From positions 1 to 6,455 of the forward strand of contig JAOZRY010000180.1 in the NCBI GenBank assembly GCA_029939965.1: a stretch of DNA of 6,455 nt. The letters are read 5' to 3'. This document shows positions 1 through 6,386 of this stretch, one piece after another. Both the position numbers and the translations under genes were made by a program. Position 1 is the stretch's first letter. Each line of letters opens with the position of its first letter. Below the pieces are notes generated by a model. The model was not told the origin of the DNA. It saw only the letters and a program-made list of their open reading frames with translations, and searched no databases. This stretch comes from Bacteroidales bacterium (lineage in GTDB: Bacteria > Bacteroidota > Bacteroidia > Bacteroidales > 4484-276).

Positions 1-54
1 CAAAAATACAGCGGGCACAAGGCAACTACAAACGGAAAGCCCGTAGCCGCCCAA
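1..54. repeat. Candidate dispersed intergenic repeat (left edge)
   Basis: This is a non-coding stretch, richer in G and C than its surroundings, lying downstream of the minus-strand purF-like gene. It contains an inverted pair CGGGC (12-16) / GCCCG (39-43) that could close a small stem. From memory, blocks such as GCGGGCACAA and CGGAAAGCCCGTAGCCGCCC recur between genes in Bacteroidota genomes; this recollection is unverified. The left boundary lies outside the window, so the full element cannot be defined. No open reading frame of interest crosses it. Confidence 0.35.
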
Positions 55-85
55 ATTATGATTTATGATTTACGATTTATGATTG
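55..85. repeat. ATTTAYG heptamer tandem repeat
   Basis: Three perfect ATTTAYG units lie head to tail (61-67 ATTTATG, 68-74 ATTTACG, 75-81 ATTTATG). They are preceded by a unit lacking one base (ATTATG, 55-60) and followed by a partial unit (ATTG, 82-85). The repeat is directly visible. Similar ATTTACG/ATTTATG arrays are, to my recollection, common between genes in Bacteroidota; their role is unknown. Here the array lies between the end of the purF-like gene and the GC-richer repeat-like block at the left edge. Confidence 0.75.
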
Positions 86-100
86 AAACCGCAAAGCGGG
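86..100 (-). terminator. Weak hairpin after the purF-like gene
   Basis: Read on the minus strand, the stop codon of the purF-like gene is followed about 20 bases later by CCGC-TTT-GCGG (89-99) and then TTTC. The stem is only four base pairs and the T run is short, so this is at best a weak intrinsic terminator. It is included because it is the only hairpin close behind this gene. Confidence 0.3.
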
Positions 101-118
101 AAATTGACAATAAAAATA

Positions 119-2020
119 CTAATAAGCCCTAATGTTTTTATTTTCCACATAATTAATAAAGGCCATATTAACCACCTTATTACCACCGGGAGTGGGATAG
201 TTGCCTGTAAAATACCAATCGCCTTTGTGATTGGGGAGGGCAGTATGCAAATCTTCGATGGTTTGGTAAATGATTTCAACTTTAGCTTTGGTACCCTTCG
301 GAGTGATAATTTCTGCAATCTTTTCCGAAATTTGTTGGGGAGTGAAGGGTCTGAAAATTTCCTTTACATAATTTACAACCTTTTCTTTGGGGTAGTTAAC
401 CTGTGCTTTCGATTTATTGTACACTTCATTAATGATGTTTTCCTGTCTCGTTGATTTGAGCAAATCAATAGCTGCTTTAAAAGCCACAAAATCTCCAATC
501 TTGGCCATGTCGATACCATAGCAATCGGGGTATCGGATTTGTGGTGCCGATGAACCAATCACTATTTTTTTTGGCCCCAGCCTGTCTAAGATACGAATGA
601 TACTTTGTTTCAAAGTTGTTCCGCGTACAATCGAATCATCAATTACTACCAAATTATCAATGCCTTCGCGAACTACACCATAAGTAATATCATAAACGTG
701 TCCTACCAAATCGTTGCGTCCACTATCTTTCGAAATAAAAGTGCGGAGCTTCATATCCTTAACGGCAATATCTTCAACACGCGGAGAGAAGGATAAAATG
801 GCCTTAATTTTTTCGGGGGTAGTATTGTTGCCTAACTCCAGAATCCGGTCGCATTTAATTTGGTTACAAAAATGGTTAACTTCCTCAACCAAACCCTTAA
901 AGGCAACTGCTGCCGTATTGGGGATGTACGAAAAAACTGTGTTGTCGATATCGTGGTTGATGGCTTGCAAAACTGCTGGCGACAATGTTTTACCAAGCAA
1001 TTTGCGCTCTTTATAAATGTCTTTATCGGTTCCCCTCGAAAAATAAATGCGCTCAAAAGAACAGGCTTTTCTTTCGCACGGTTTGGTAAATGATACCTCC
1101 CCGATGTGGCCATTCTTTTTAATAATCAAAACATGGCCTGGCTGTACTTCTTTTATTTCAGATGCTTTCAGATTAAAAGTAGTTTGAAGCACCGGTCGTT
1201 CCGAAGCAGCAACGGCAATTTCATTGTCGTAATAGTAAAATGCAGGCCTTATGCCCGATGGATCACGCATTATAAAAGCATCACCATGCCCTATCATACC
1301 AGCAATTGCATAACCACCATCCCATCCTTTGGCCGACCGGGATAGAATTTTTTGAATATTGAGATCAGTTGCAATTTTTTCGGAAATCTCTTTTTTTGTT
1401 AAGCCTTCATTTTTAAATTTTTGATAAAGAATTTCATTTTCTTCATCCAGAAAATGGCCGATTTTTTCAAGAATTGTAATGGTATCGGAGGTTTGCACCG
1501 GAAATTGTCCCAATTCAACCAGCTTATCAAAAAGTTCATCAACATTGGTCATGTTAAAATTACCTGCTACCACCAGGTTTCGTGTAATCCAGTTGTTTTT
1601 TCTCAGCACAGGATGTAGATTTTCAATCCCATGCCCGCCAAAAGTTCCATAGCGGAGATGCCCGAGGAACAATTCACCGGTAAAATCCAGATTCTTTTTC
1701 AGCCAGTTTACATCACGTAAAAGTTCAGGGCGGGTTTTTTCCAAATCCTGAAATGGAGCATACACATGGTTAAAGGTATCAACGATAGGTGTTGAGCTGC
1801 CGGAGCGGAAACGGCTGATGTATTTTTCGCCGGGCGAAATATCAAGTTTAATGTTGGCAATACCAGCACCATCCTGGCCGCGATTGTGCTGCTTTTGCAT
1901 CATCAGATGCATTTTGTTGAGCCCGTAAAAGCTGCTACCATAATTAGACGCATAATGTTCTAATGGCTTAAGAAGTCGGAGTAAGGCAATGCCACATTCG
2001 TGTTTGATGGGTTCGCTCAT
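119..2020 (-). CDS. purF: Amidophosphoribosyltransferase-like protein (long Bacteroidota form)
   Basis: This 633-residue protein has the PurF architecture. An N-terminal class II (Ntn) glutamine amidotransferase domain releases ammonia from glutamine, and a C-terminal phosphoribosyltransferase domain would use PRPP; in true PurF this is the first step of purine synthesis, in the cytoplasm. Visible landmarks are Cys9 in ECGIA, the predicted nucleophile exposed by removing an eight-residue propeptide; RGQDGAG at 47-53; GHLRYG at 120-125; a DPSGIRP segment; and the PRPP-binding loop VVIDDSIVRGTT at 458-469. It is longer than standard PurF (about 470-510 residues), with extra sequence before the PRPP loop and a C-terminal tail containing GDWYFTGNYPTPGG. 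Two sites differ from classical PurF: GNFN (153-156) where HNGN is usual, and PNTA (367-370) where PDSG is usual. The start is placed at the ATG at 2020 and not at the upstream in-frame ATG at 2065, because the latter lies inside the promoter -7 box and the added residues precede the usual propeptide. Several cysteines could serve an iron-sulphur cluster, but this is not established. Family assignment is strong; whether it is the main PurF or a paralogue cannot be told from this window. Confidence 0.93.
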   Translation of the reverse strand: MSEPIKHECGIALLRLLKPLEHYASNYGSSFYGLNKMHLMMQKQHNRGQDGAGIANIKLDISPGEKYISRFRSGSSTPIVDTFNHVYAPFQDLEKTRPELLRDVNWLKKNLDFTGELFLGHLRYGTFGGHGIENLHPVLRKNNWITRNLVVAGNFNMTNVDELFDKLVELGQFPVQTSDTITILEKIGHFLDEENEILYQKFKNEGLTKKEISEKIATDLNIQKILSRSAKGWDGGYAIAGMIGHGDAFIMRDPSGIRPAFYYYDNEIAVAASERPVLQTTFNLKASEIKEVQPGHVLIIKKNGHIGEVSFTKPCERKACSFERIYFSRGTDKDIYKERKLLGKTLSPAVLQAINHDIDNTVFSYIPNTAAVAFKGLVEEVNHFCNQIKCDRILELGNNTTPEKIKAILSFSPRVEDIAVKDMKLRTFISKDSGRNDLVGHVYDITYGVVREGIDNLVVIDDSIVRGTTLKQSIIRILDRLGPKKIVIGSSAPQIRYPDCYGIDMAKIGDFVAFKAAIDLLKSTRQENIINEVYNKSKAQVNYPKEKVVNYVKEIFRPFTPQQISEKIAEIITPKGTKAKVEIIYQTIEDLHTALPNHKGDWYFTGNYPTPGGNKVVNMAFINYVENKNIRAY

Positions 2021-2062
2021 GATGTGCCGGTTGTAGAGAATTACAATAATAAAATTGAGCGG

Positions 2063-2070
2063 CAAATGTA
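2063..2070 (-). promoter_or_regulatory. Promoter -7 box of the purF-like gene
   Basis: The minus strand reads TACATTTG, an exact match to the Bacteroidota primary sigma factor -7 consensus TAnnTTTG. It would start transcription roughly 2050-2060, giving a leader of about 30-40 bases before the ATG at 2020. I see no good TTG-type -33 element at the expected distance. The box overlaps the in-frame upstream ATG at 2065, which therefore would not be translated. Confidence 0.65.
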
Positions 2071-2089
2071 ATAATTATGATGTCAGATT

Positions 2090-2106
2090 TATAATTGATA
2101 TAATTG
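2090..2106. repeat. Tandem TATAATTG direct repeat in the divergent promoter region
   Basis: TATAATTG occurs at 2090-2097 and again at 2099-2106, a 9-base period. It lies about 20 bases upstream of the -7 box of the purF-like gene, over the expected -33 region. It could be an operator or simply chance in AT-rich DNA; the period is not a full helical turn, which weakens the operator reading. Confidence 0.4.
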
Positions 2107-2177
2107 TCCTAAATAAAAACCAAAAACCAAGAGTTAATTTACTTGTCATAACACTACTCTCATTATTGCTAAACAAT

Positions 2178-2185
2178 TAGTTTTG
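2178..2185 (+). promoter_or_regulatory. Promoter -7 box of the beta-helix protein gene
   Basis: TAGTTTTG matches the Bacteroidota -7 consensus TAnnTTTG exactly. Transcription would begin near 2190-2195, about 20 bases before the ATG at 2213. No convincing -33 element is seen. The in-frame TTG at 2183 lies inside this box, so it is not a plausible start codon. The upstream stretch 2107-2177 holds AT-rich sequence with no other feature I can support. Confidence 0.6.
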
Positions 2186-2212
2186 CCAATTAAATCGTAC
2201 AATCAAACTATT

Positions 2213-3709
2213 ATGAAAAAGAGTTTTTTTATCATTATTTTTTTGTTCACAGGTATAGTTTCTAATGCCCAATACGAAACTCCCGGCACTGGTGTAAACT
2301 GGTCGCTTGACGATTTGGTTGCAAATTCGGGTGGGGCGGTAACCATCGAAACCCCGGGGCAGTATAAAATCAATCAGGATATTACCATTTCAGATAATGA
2401 TACTTTTACTATTCTCACCGCCGAAGAGATTAATGTAATGGATGGTGTTCTGATAACAATAAACGGAACTTTTATTTCGCAGCCCGAAAGTGGAATAGTT
2501 TTTTTTAAAGCCTTTACCAACTATTATTTGGGGTTTCGGTTTGATGACAGCGATGATTCGCAACTTACAAATACATATTTTAAGAAAGCCGGTGGCATAA
2601 AATTAGTTTCTTCGGATGTAACTTTTTCCGGTTGCGATTTTACCGGGTTTAATCAGGAGTATTCCACCGGTACCATTAACCTGTTTGAGAGTTCGCCTGT
2701 TATTGAGGGTTGTAGCATCACCCTCAACGATGGTCCGGCTGTAATGTCGTCGGCAAATGGCTCTTCATCTCCACAAATTTTTGATTGTGAAATACTTTTT
2801 AATGTTGCATCAAATTCTAATACACCACAGATTAATCTTGGTACATCGGGCGGTGATAGTATTAGGATTGTTAATTGTGAAATTATTGGTAATCGTGCCG
2901 ATACGCTGGCAGGAGGAATTGCCATAACCACATTAATAGGTGGCTCATTAAAAGCGCGTATTCAGGGTAATGTAATTACCGATAACAGATATGGGATTAC
3001 AGCTTATGGCAACAATGTTGGCTCTGTAATCCGTGGAAACGAAATTCGGGATAACAATACCCAGAATCTTCCGATGCTTGGCGGAAGTGGCATCAATTTC
3101 CAGGGCGATGCTACCAATGTGTCGGTACTTGCCGGAAATATTATTACCGGCAATTTGTGGGGAATTACCATTGTTGGCGAGGCAATACCAAATTTTGGGC
3201 AACTGGAAAGTGAAGATTATAACCCCGGCGTAAATCAGATTTTTAACAATGGAAATGAAGGAGTAGTTTACGATCTTTACAACAACACTCCAAATCCAAT
3301 AATGGCTCAAAACAATTATTGGGGGACAATGAATCCTGATACGGTAGAAATGCATATTTTTCACCAGCCCGATAATCCCGCGTTGGGATTTGTAGATTAT
3401 TTGCCGCTTTATAATCCTCCGGTAGGAATTGCTGACAATCATAAATCCCCTGATTTACTTATTCTTTCGGTATTTCCAAACCCGGCAACAAATCATTTTT
3501 ATCTCGAAATTAATCCTGTTTTGTTTTTGGATTTTAATTTTTTCAATATTGAAGTTTGGGATGTAACAGGCCAAAAACTTAACCACATTGATGTTTCTAT
3601 TGAGGCAGGTTTGTTACATGTGTATCTACCTGCCGTTTCTTCTGGTTTTGTGTTTGTAAAGGTTAACCATCACTCATGTAATCAAACCCTTAAAGTACTT
3701 GTCCGATAA
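2213..3709 (+). CDS. Secreted right-handed beta-helix protein with type IX sorting domain
   Basis: This 498-residue protein is predicted to be exported and displayed on or released from the cell surface. Residues 1-19 form a signal peptide (MKK, then a hydrophobic core of Phe/Ile/Leu, then SNA before Gln20). Residues about 137-320 contain successive short repeats of the pattern hydrophobic-x-G/D/N-N/C-x-I-x-x-N, for example FSGCDF near 138, an NCEIIGN unit, and AGNIITGN at 307-314. This is typical of right-handed parallel beta-helix (PbH1, pectate-lyase-like) folds with asparagine ladders. NNYWG at 367-371, followed by a G-x-V-x-Y-x-P-L segment, is a common end-cap of such proteins in Bacteroidota. 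The last 85 or so residues form a type IX secretion C-terminal sorting domain, with FPNPATN starting at 421, VWDVTGQKL, and SGFVFVKV close to the end. No catalytic residues of a known lyase or hydrolase are recognisable, so the substrate is unknown; polysaccharide binding or cleavage and adhesion are both possible. The ATG at 2213 is chosen because it begins the signal peptide and sits just downstream of the promoter box. The gene appears monocistronic. Confidence 0.9.
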   Translation: MKKSFFIIIFLFTGIVSNAQYETPGTGVNWSLDDLVANSGGAVTIETPGQYKINQDITISDNDTFTILTAEEINVMDGVLITINGTFISQPESGIVFFKAFTNYYLGFRFDDSDDSQLTNTYFKKAGGIKLVSSDVTFSGCDFTGFNQEYSTGTINLFESSPVIEGCSITLNDGPAVMSSANGSSSPQIFDCEILFNVASNSNTPQINLGTSGGDSIRIVNCEIIGNRADTLAGGIAITTLIGGSLKARIQGNVITDNRYGITAYGNNVGSVIRGNEIRDNNTQNLPMLGGSGINFQGDATNVSVLAGNIITGNLWGITIVGEAIPNFGQLESEDYNPGVNQIFNNGNEGVVYDLYNNTPNPIMAQNNYWGTMNPDTVEMHIFHQPDNPALGFVDYLPLYNPPVGIADNHKSPDLLILSVFPNPATNHFYLEINPVLFLDFNFFNIEVWDVTGQKLNHIDVSIEAGLLHVYLPAVSSGFVFVKVNHHSCNQTLKVLVR

Positions 3710-3750
3710 AGAACACAAGAGCGTAAATTATCGGACAATATTCGTTTTTG
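3699..3750 (+). terminator. Intrinsic terminator of the beta-helix protein gene
   Basis: TTGTCCGATAA (3699-3709) and TTATCGGACAA (3728-3738) form a perfect 11-bp inverted repeat with an 18-base loop. A TTTTT run follows at 3745-3749. The left arm contains the last codons and the TAA stop of the upstream gene. The loop is longer than usual and the T run begins a few bases after the stem, so efficiency is uncertain. A regulatory palindrome is the alternative. Confidence 0.65.
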
Positions 3751-3897
3751 TTCATTTGTAGTTGCCGTGCTTTATTTTCACATTTTCAAGGTTATAGCCC
3801 CGTTGGTATGGTTATAGTTAACATGTAAAAGAACAAGCCTGAATGATAAAGTTATTTGATTACAATTCCTTAATAAAGTACATGATAAAGCAATGGC
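3751..3897 (+). promoter_or_regulatory. Leader region of the permease gene with short direct repeats
   Basis: This gap must contain the permease promoter if the terminator before it works, but no exact TAnnTTTG box is found; the closest is GTTATTTG at 3851-3858. Two pairs of direct repeats are visible: GGTTATAG at 3790-3797 and 3810-3817 (20-base spacing, about two helical turns), and ATGATAAAG at 3843-3851 and 3882-3890. The first pair could be a transcription factor site. No ribosome binding site precedes the ATG, as is usual in this phylum. Confidence 0.35.
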
Positions 3898-6321
3898 ATG
3901 AGTAACTTATTTGTAAAACTGGCTTTCAGAAATCTGATTAGAAATAAAGCCTTCAGCCTCATTAACATTTTAGGGCTGGCTATTGGTATTGCTACAAGTA
4001 TGCTGATTTTTCAGTACGTTCAAAATGAGGTGAGTTACGACAGGTTTCACGAAAATGCAGATCAAATTTATCGTGTCAGGCTCGACAGATATAGTCAGGG
4101 CGAATTGGCTGAACAGATGGCAACAGCACCCTGTGCTTTAGGTTCTGCTATTGAAGAGTTTTTTCCGGAGGTGGAGGAAATGGTTATCCTTAGCAACTAT
4201 CAGCTCGAGGGAATTTTGAGATATGAAGATAATAATTTCAGGCTCGAAAAAACCTATTTCTGTTCCGATCGGTTTTTCAATATTTTTTCATATCCCTTAT
4301 TAAAAGGAAATCCTGAAACGGCTTTATCAGAACCATTTTCTATTGTTTTATCCGAAGCACTTTCGGGAAAGTTATTTGGTGATGCTGACCCGGTTGGAGA
4401 AGTTTTAAAACTCAACAATCGGGTTTCGTTAAATGTTACAGGAGTTTTTGAGGATACCCCGGATAACACCCATTTGAGGTTTCAGGCACTCATTTCGATG
4501 GAGACCATGTTCAGGTTGTATGGCGAAAACTTTAGAACAACATGGTGGGCCGATGTAATGCTAACTTATGTAAAATTGGTGGATGGAACAGATGCCACCG
4601 GATTCGAGAAAAAACTTAATGAGTATGTTCAAACTCGATTTGCCAAAGAATTGAAGGAGAAAAACATGGGTATGGTGTTTCATTTGCAACCGCTCAAATC
4701 CATTCATCTTTTTTCCAATTATCCGCAAGAAACGGAAGTAAATGGAAATGGAAAATCGGTATATTTTTTACTAATAATTTCTATTCTCATCCTCATTATA
4801 GCGTGGGTTAATTACATCAATCTCTCCACAGCACGATCGATGGAGCGTGCAAGAGATGTGGGCTTGCGTAAAGTATCGGGAGCCACCCGGTTGCAACTTA
4901 TCCGGCAGTTTCTCATCGAATCATTAATAATTAACCTGATCTCAGTTTTGGTTGCCCTCGTCATTGTTGAAATCTCACATCCCTTTTTCAGTCAGCTTAC
5001 GGGGTTAAACGTTACGCTCGACCTGTGGCACAAACCAATATTCTGGGTTTTGTTCGCCGTGGTGATTGTTGCCGGATCACTGTTATCAGGCCTTTACCCT
5101 GCTTTTGTACTATCCTCATTTAAACCCATTACAGTTTTAAAATCTAAAACTATCAAGAGTAGTGGTGGTATGATCCTGCGTAAGGGACTTATCCTTTTTC
5201 AGTTCGCAATTTCATTATCGCTAATAGCCGGAACTATTACCATCAAAAGGCAAATAGATTATATGCAGGGACGAAATCTTGGTGTTGATATTAAACAAAC
5301 CCTGATTGTAAAAGCCCCGGTTAGTATTGATTCGACATGGGTCGTCAGGCAAAAAACTTTTAAAGCTGACATGCTCAATAATCCATCAATCAGTAAAATT
5401 TGTGCTTCATATTTTGTGCCTGGCGATGTGGTTTGGTTCACGAATGCCTACATCCGAAAAAGCAATAATGATGGTAATGATTCCCGAACCCTCAGTGTAA
5501 TACATGTTGATCATGATTTTATTGATTTCTACAACCTGGAGCTTCTTTCGGGCAGGAATTTTATTGAAGGAAATCAAAATGATTTTTTATGTCATATAAT
5601 CAACCGGAAAGCGATGGAGCTTCTTGGGTTTGAATCTCCCGAAGATGCATTGGGACAAGAGTTGGAAACGCCAAACTGGAATATGACCAAAAAGATTGTT
5701 GGTGTAATCGAAAATTTTCATCAACAATCTCTTCGCGAAAATTACGCTCCCACAATTTACACTTACTTATCAAACCCAAGGTGGTCGAAGCAATATTCAG
5801 TAAAAATTCATAGCGAAAATTACAAAGAAACTATTGCCAATATCGAGAAGAAGTTTATGGAAAGTTTTCCGGGAAATACCTTTGAGTATTTTTTCCTTGA
5901 TTCTCATTTTGACAAGCAATACAGTGCCGACAGAGAATTTGGTAAAACCTTTGGCATATTTGCGTTTGTGGCAATTGTTATTTCTATAATGGGCTTGTTT
6001 GCCCTTGCCATGTATTTTACTATTCAGCGGAATCGTGAGATTGCTATTCGAAAAGTTTTAGGTGCCAGAGTTTCCGGATTATTTCTTTTGCTATCGCAGG
6101 AATATTTTAAACTATTGGGTCTTTCAATTATTGTTGCACTACCTATGGCGTATATTATTATGAATAACTGGCTCGATGGATTTGCTTACAGGATTATAAT
6201 TGGGTGGTGGTTTTTTGTTATTCCTATTCTGCTGATGAGTTTTGTGGTTTTCGCTTCAGTTATTTATCAAATTATAAAAACGGCCAGGCTCAATCCTGTT
6301 GATTCCTTGAAATACGAATGA
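3898..6321 (+). CDS. ABC transporter permease, MacB/FtsX family
   Basis: This 807-residue inner-membrane protein has two fused FtsX-type permease halves. An N-terminal membrane segment (about 20-41) follows the typical AFRNLIRNKAFS start. Next come a large periplasmic MacB-type core domain (about 42-285), membrane segments near 287-309, 341-361 and 381-403, a fifth near 430-447 (after RKGLILFQF), a second periplasmic domain (about 450-685, with GVIENFH at 602-608), and segments near 686-707, 738-756 and 770-790. The coupling motifs RDVGLRKVSGA (319-329) and REIAIRKVLGA (713-723) and the C-terminal NPVDSLKYE are hallmarks of the family. It has no ATPase domain (no Walker A motif), so it needs a separate LolD/MacB-type ATP-binding protein, not seen here. 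Such proteins act as mechanotransmitters that drive export of peptides, lipoproteins or antimicrobials; the substrate here is unknown. The ATG at 3898 is well supported, because an in-frame TAA at 3886-3888 excludes earlier starts. The gene ends with tandem stops TGATGA (6319-6324). It is complete, with no frameshift. Confidence 0.95.
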   Translation: MSNLFVKLAFRNLIRNKAFSLINILGLAIGIATSMLIFQYVQNEVSYDRFHENADQIYRVRLDRYSQGELAEQMATAPCALGSAIEEFFPEVEEMVILSNYQLEGILRYEDNNFRLEKTYFCSDRFFNIFSYPLLKGNPETALSEPFSIVLSEALSGKLFGDADPVGEVLKLNNRVSLNVTGVFEDTPDNTHLRFQALISMETMFRLYGENFRTTWWADVMLTYVKLVDGTDATGFEKKLNEYVQTRFAKELKEKNMGMVFHLQPLKSIHLFSNYPQETEVNGNGKSVYFLLIISILILIIAWVNYINLSTARSMERARDVGLRKVSGATRLQLIRQFLIESLIINLISVLVALVIVEISHPFFSQLTGLNVTLDLWHKPIFWVLFAVVIVAGSLLSGLYPAFVLSSFKPITVLKSKTIKSSGGMILRKGLILFQFAISLSLIAGTITIKRQIDYMQGRNLGVDIKQTLIVKAPVSIDSTWVVRQKTFKADMLNNPSISKICASYFVPGDVVWFTNAYIRKSNNDGNDSRTLSVIHVDHDFIDFYNLELLSGRNFIEGNQNDFLCHIINRKAMELLGFESPEDALGQELETPNWNMTKKIVGVIENFHQQSLRENYAPTIYTYLSNPRWSKQYSVKIHSENYKETIANIEKKFMESFPGNTFEYFFLDSHFDKQYSADREFGKTFGIFAFVAIVISIMGLFALAMYFTIQRNREIAIRKVLGARVSGLFLLLSQEYFKLLGLSIIVALPMAYIIMNNWLDGFAYRIIIGWWFFVIPILLMSFVVFASVIYQIIKTARLNPVDSLKYE

Positions 6322-6332
6322 TGAAGCGTTCA

Positions 6333-6386
6333 AGGGTATCCTCCAGTATCCCCGGAATATCAAGGGGTTACTGAGGTGGATACTTT
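6333..6386. repeat. Long imperfect inverted repeat after the permease gene
   Basis: The left arm 6333-6353 (with GTATCCTCC and AGTATCCCC) pairs with the right arm 6364-6386 (GGGGTTACTGAGGTGGATAC and three further bases). The core pairs are GTATCC, CC, AGTA and CCCC, about 16 Watson-Crick pairs, interrupted by two T-T mismatches and a two-base bulge, with a 10-base loop (6354-6363). As RNA it can be extended by two G-U pairs and one A-U pair. No strong T run follows (CTTTC and then A7), so it is not a classical intrinsic terminator. It could be a terminator variant, an mRNA 3'-end stabilising hairpin, or part of a dispersed repeat. Confidence 0.6.

Noticed and set aside
83..454. Plus-strand open frame of 123 codons over the end of the purF-like gene
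   Set aside because: It is antisense to the conserved C-terminal part of the purF-like protein, and its translation shows no family features.
2948..3442. Minus-strand open frame of 164 codons inside the beta-helix gene
   Set aside because: It lies antisense to a gene with clear signal peptide, repeats and sorting domain. Its translation shows no recognisable motif, and no promoter box or leader is seen for it.
3801..3822. Sigma-54 promoter upstream of the permease gene
   Set aside because: TTGGTAT begins like a -24 element, but the position for the invariant GC of the -12 element reads GT, and no other GG-N10-GC match lies in the gap.
3893..3901. Two-codon frame ATG-GCA-TGA overlapping the permease start
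   Set aside because: Such a minimal frame is expected by chance in a leader, and nothing suggests it is translated or regulatory.
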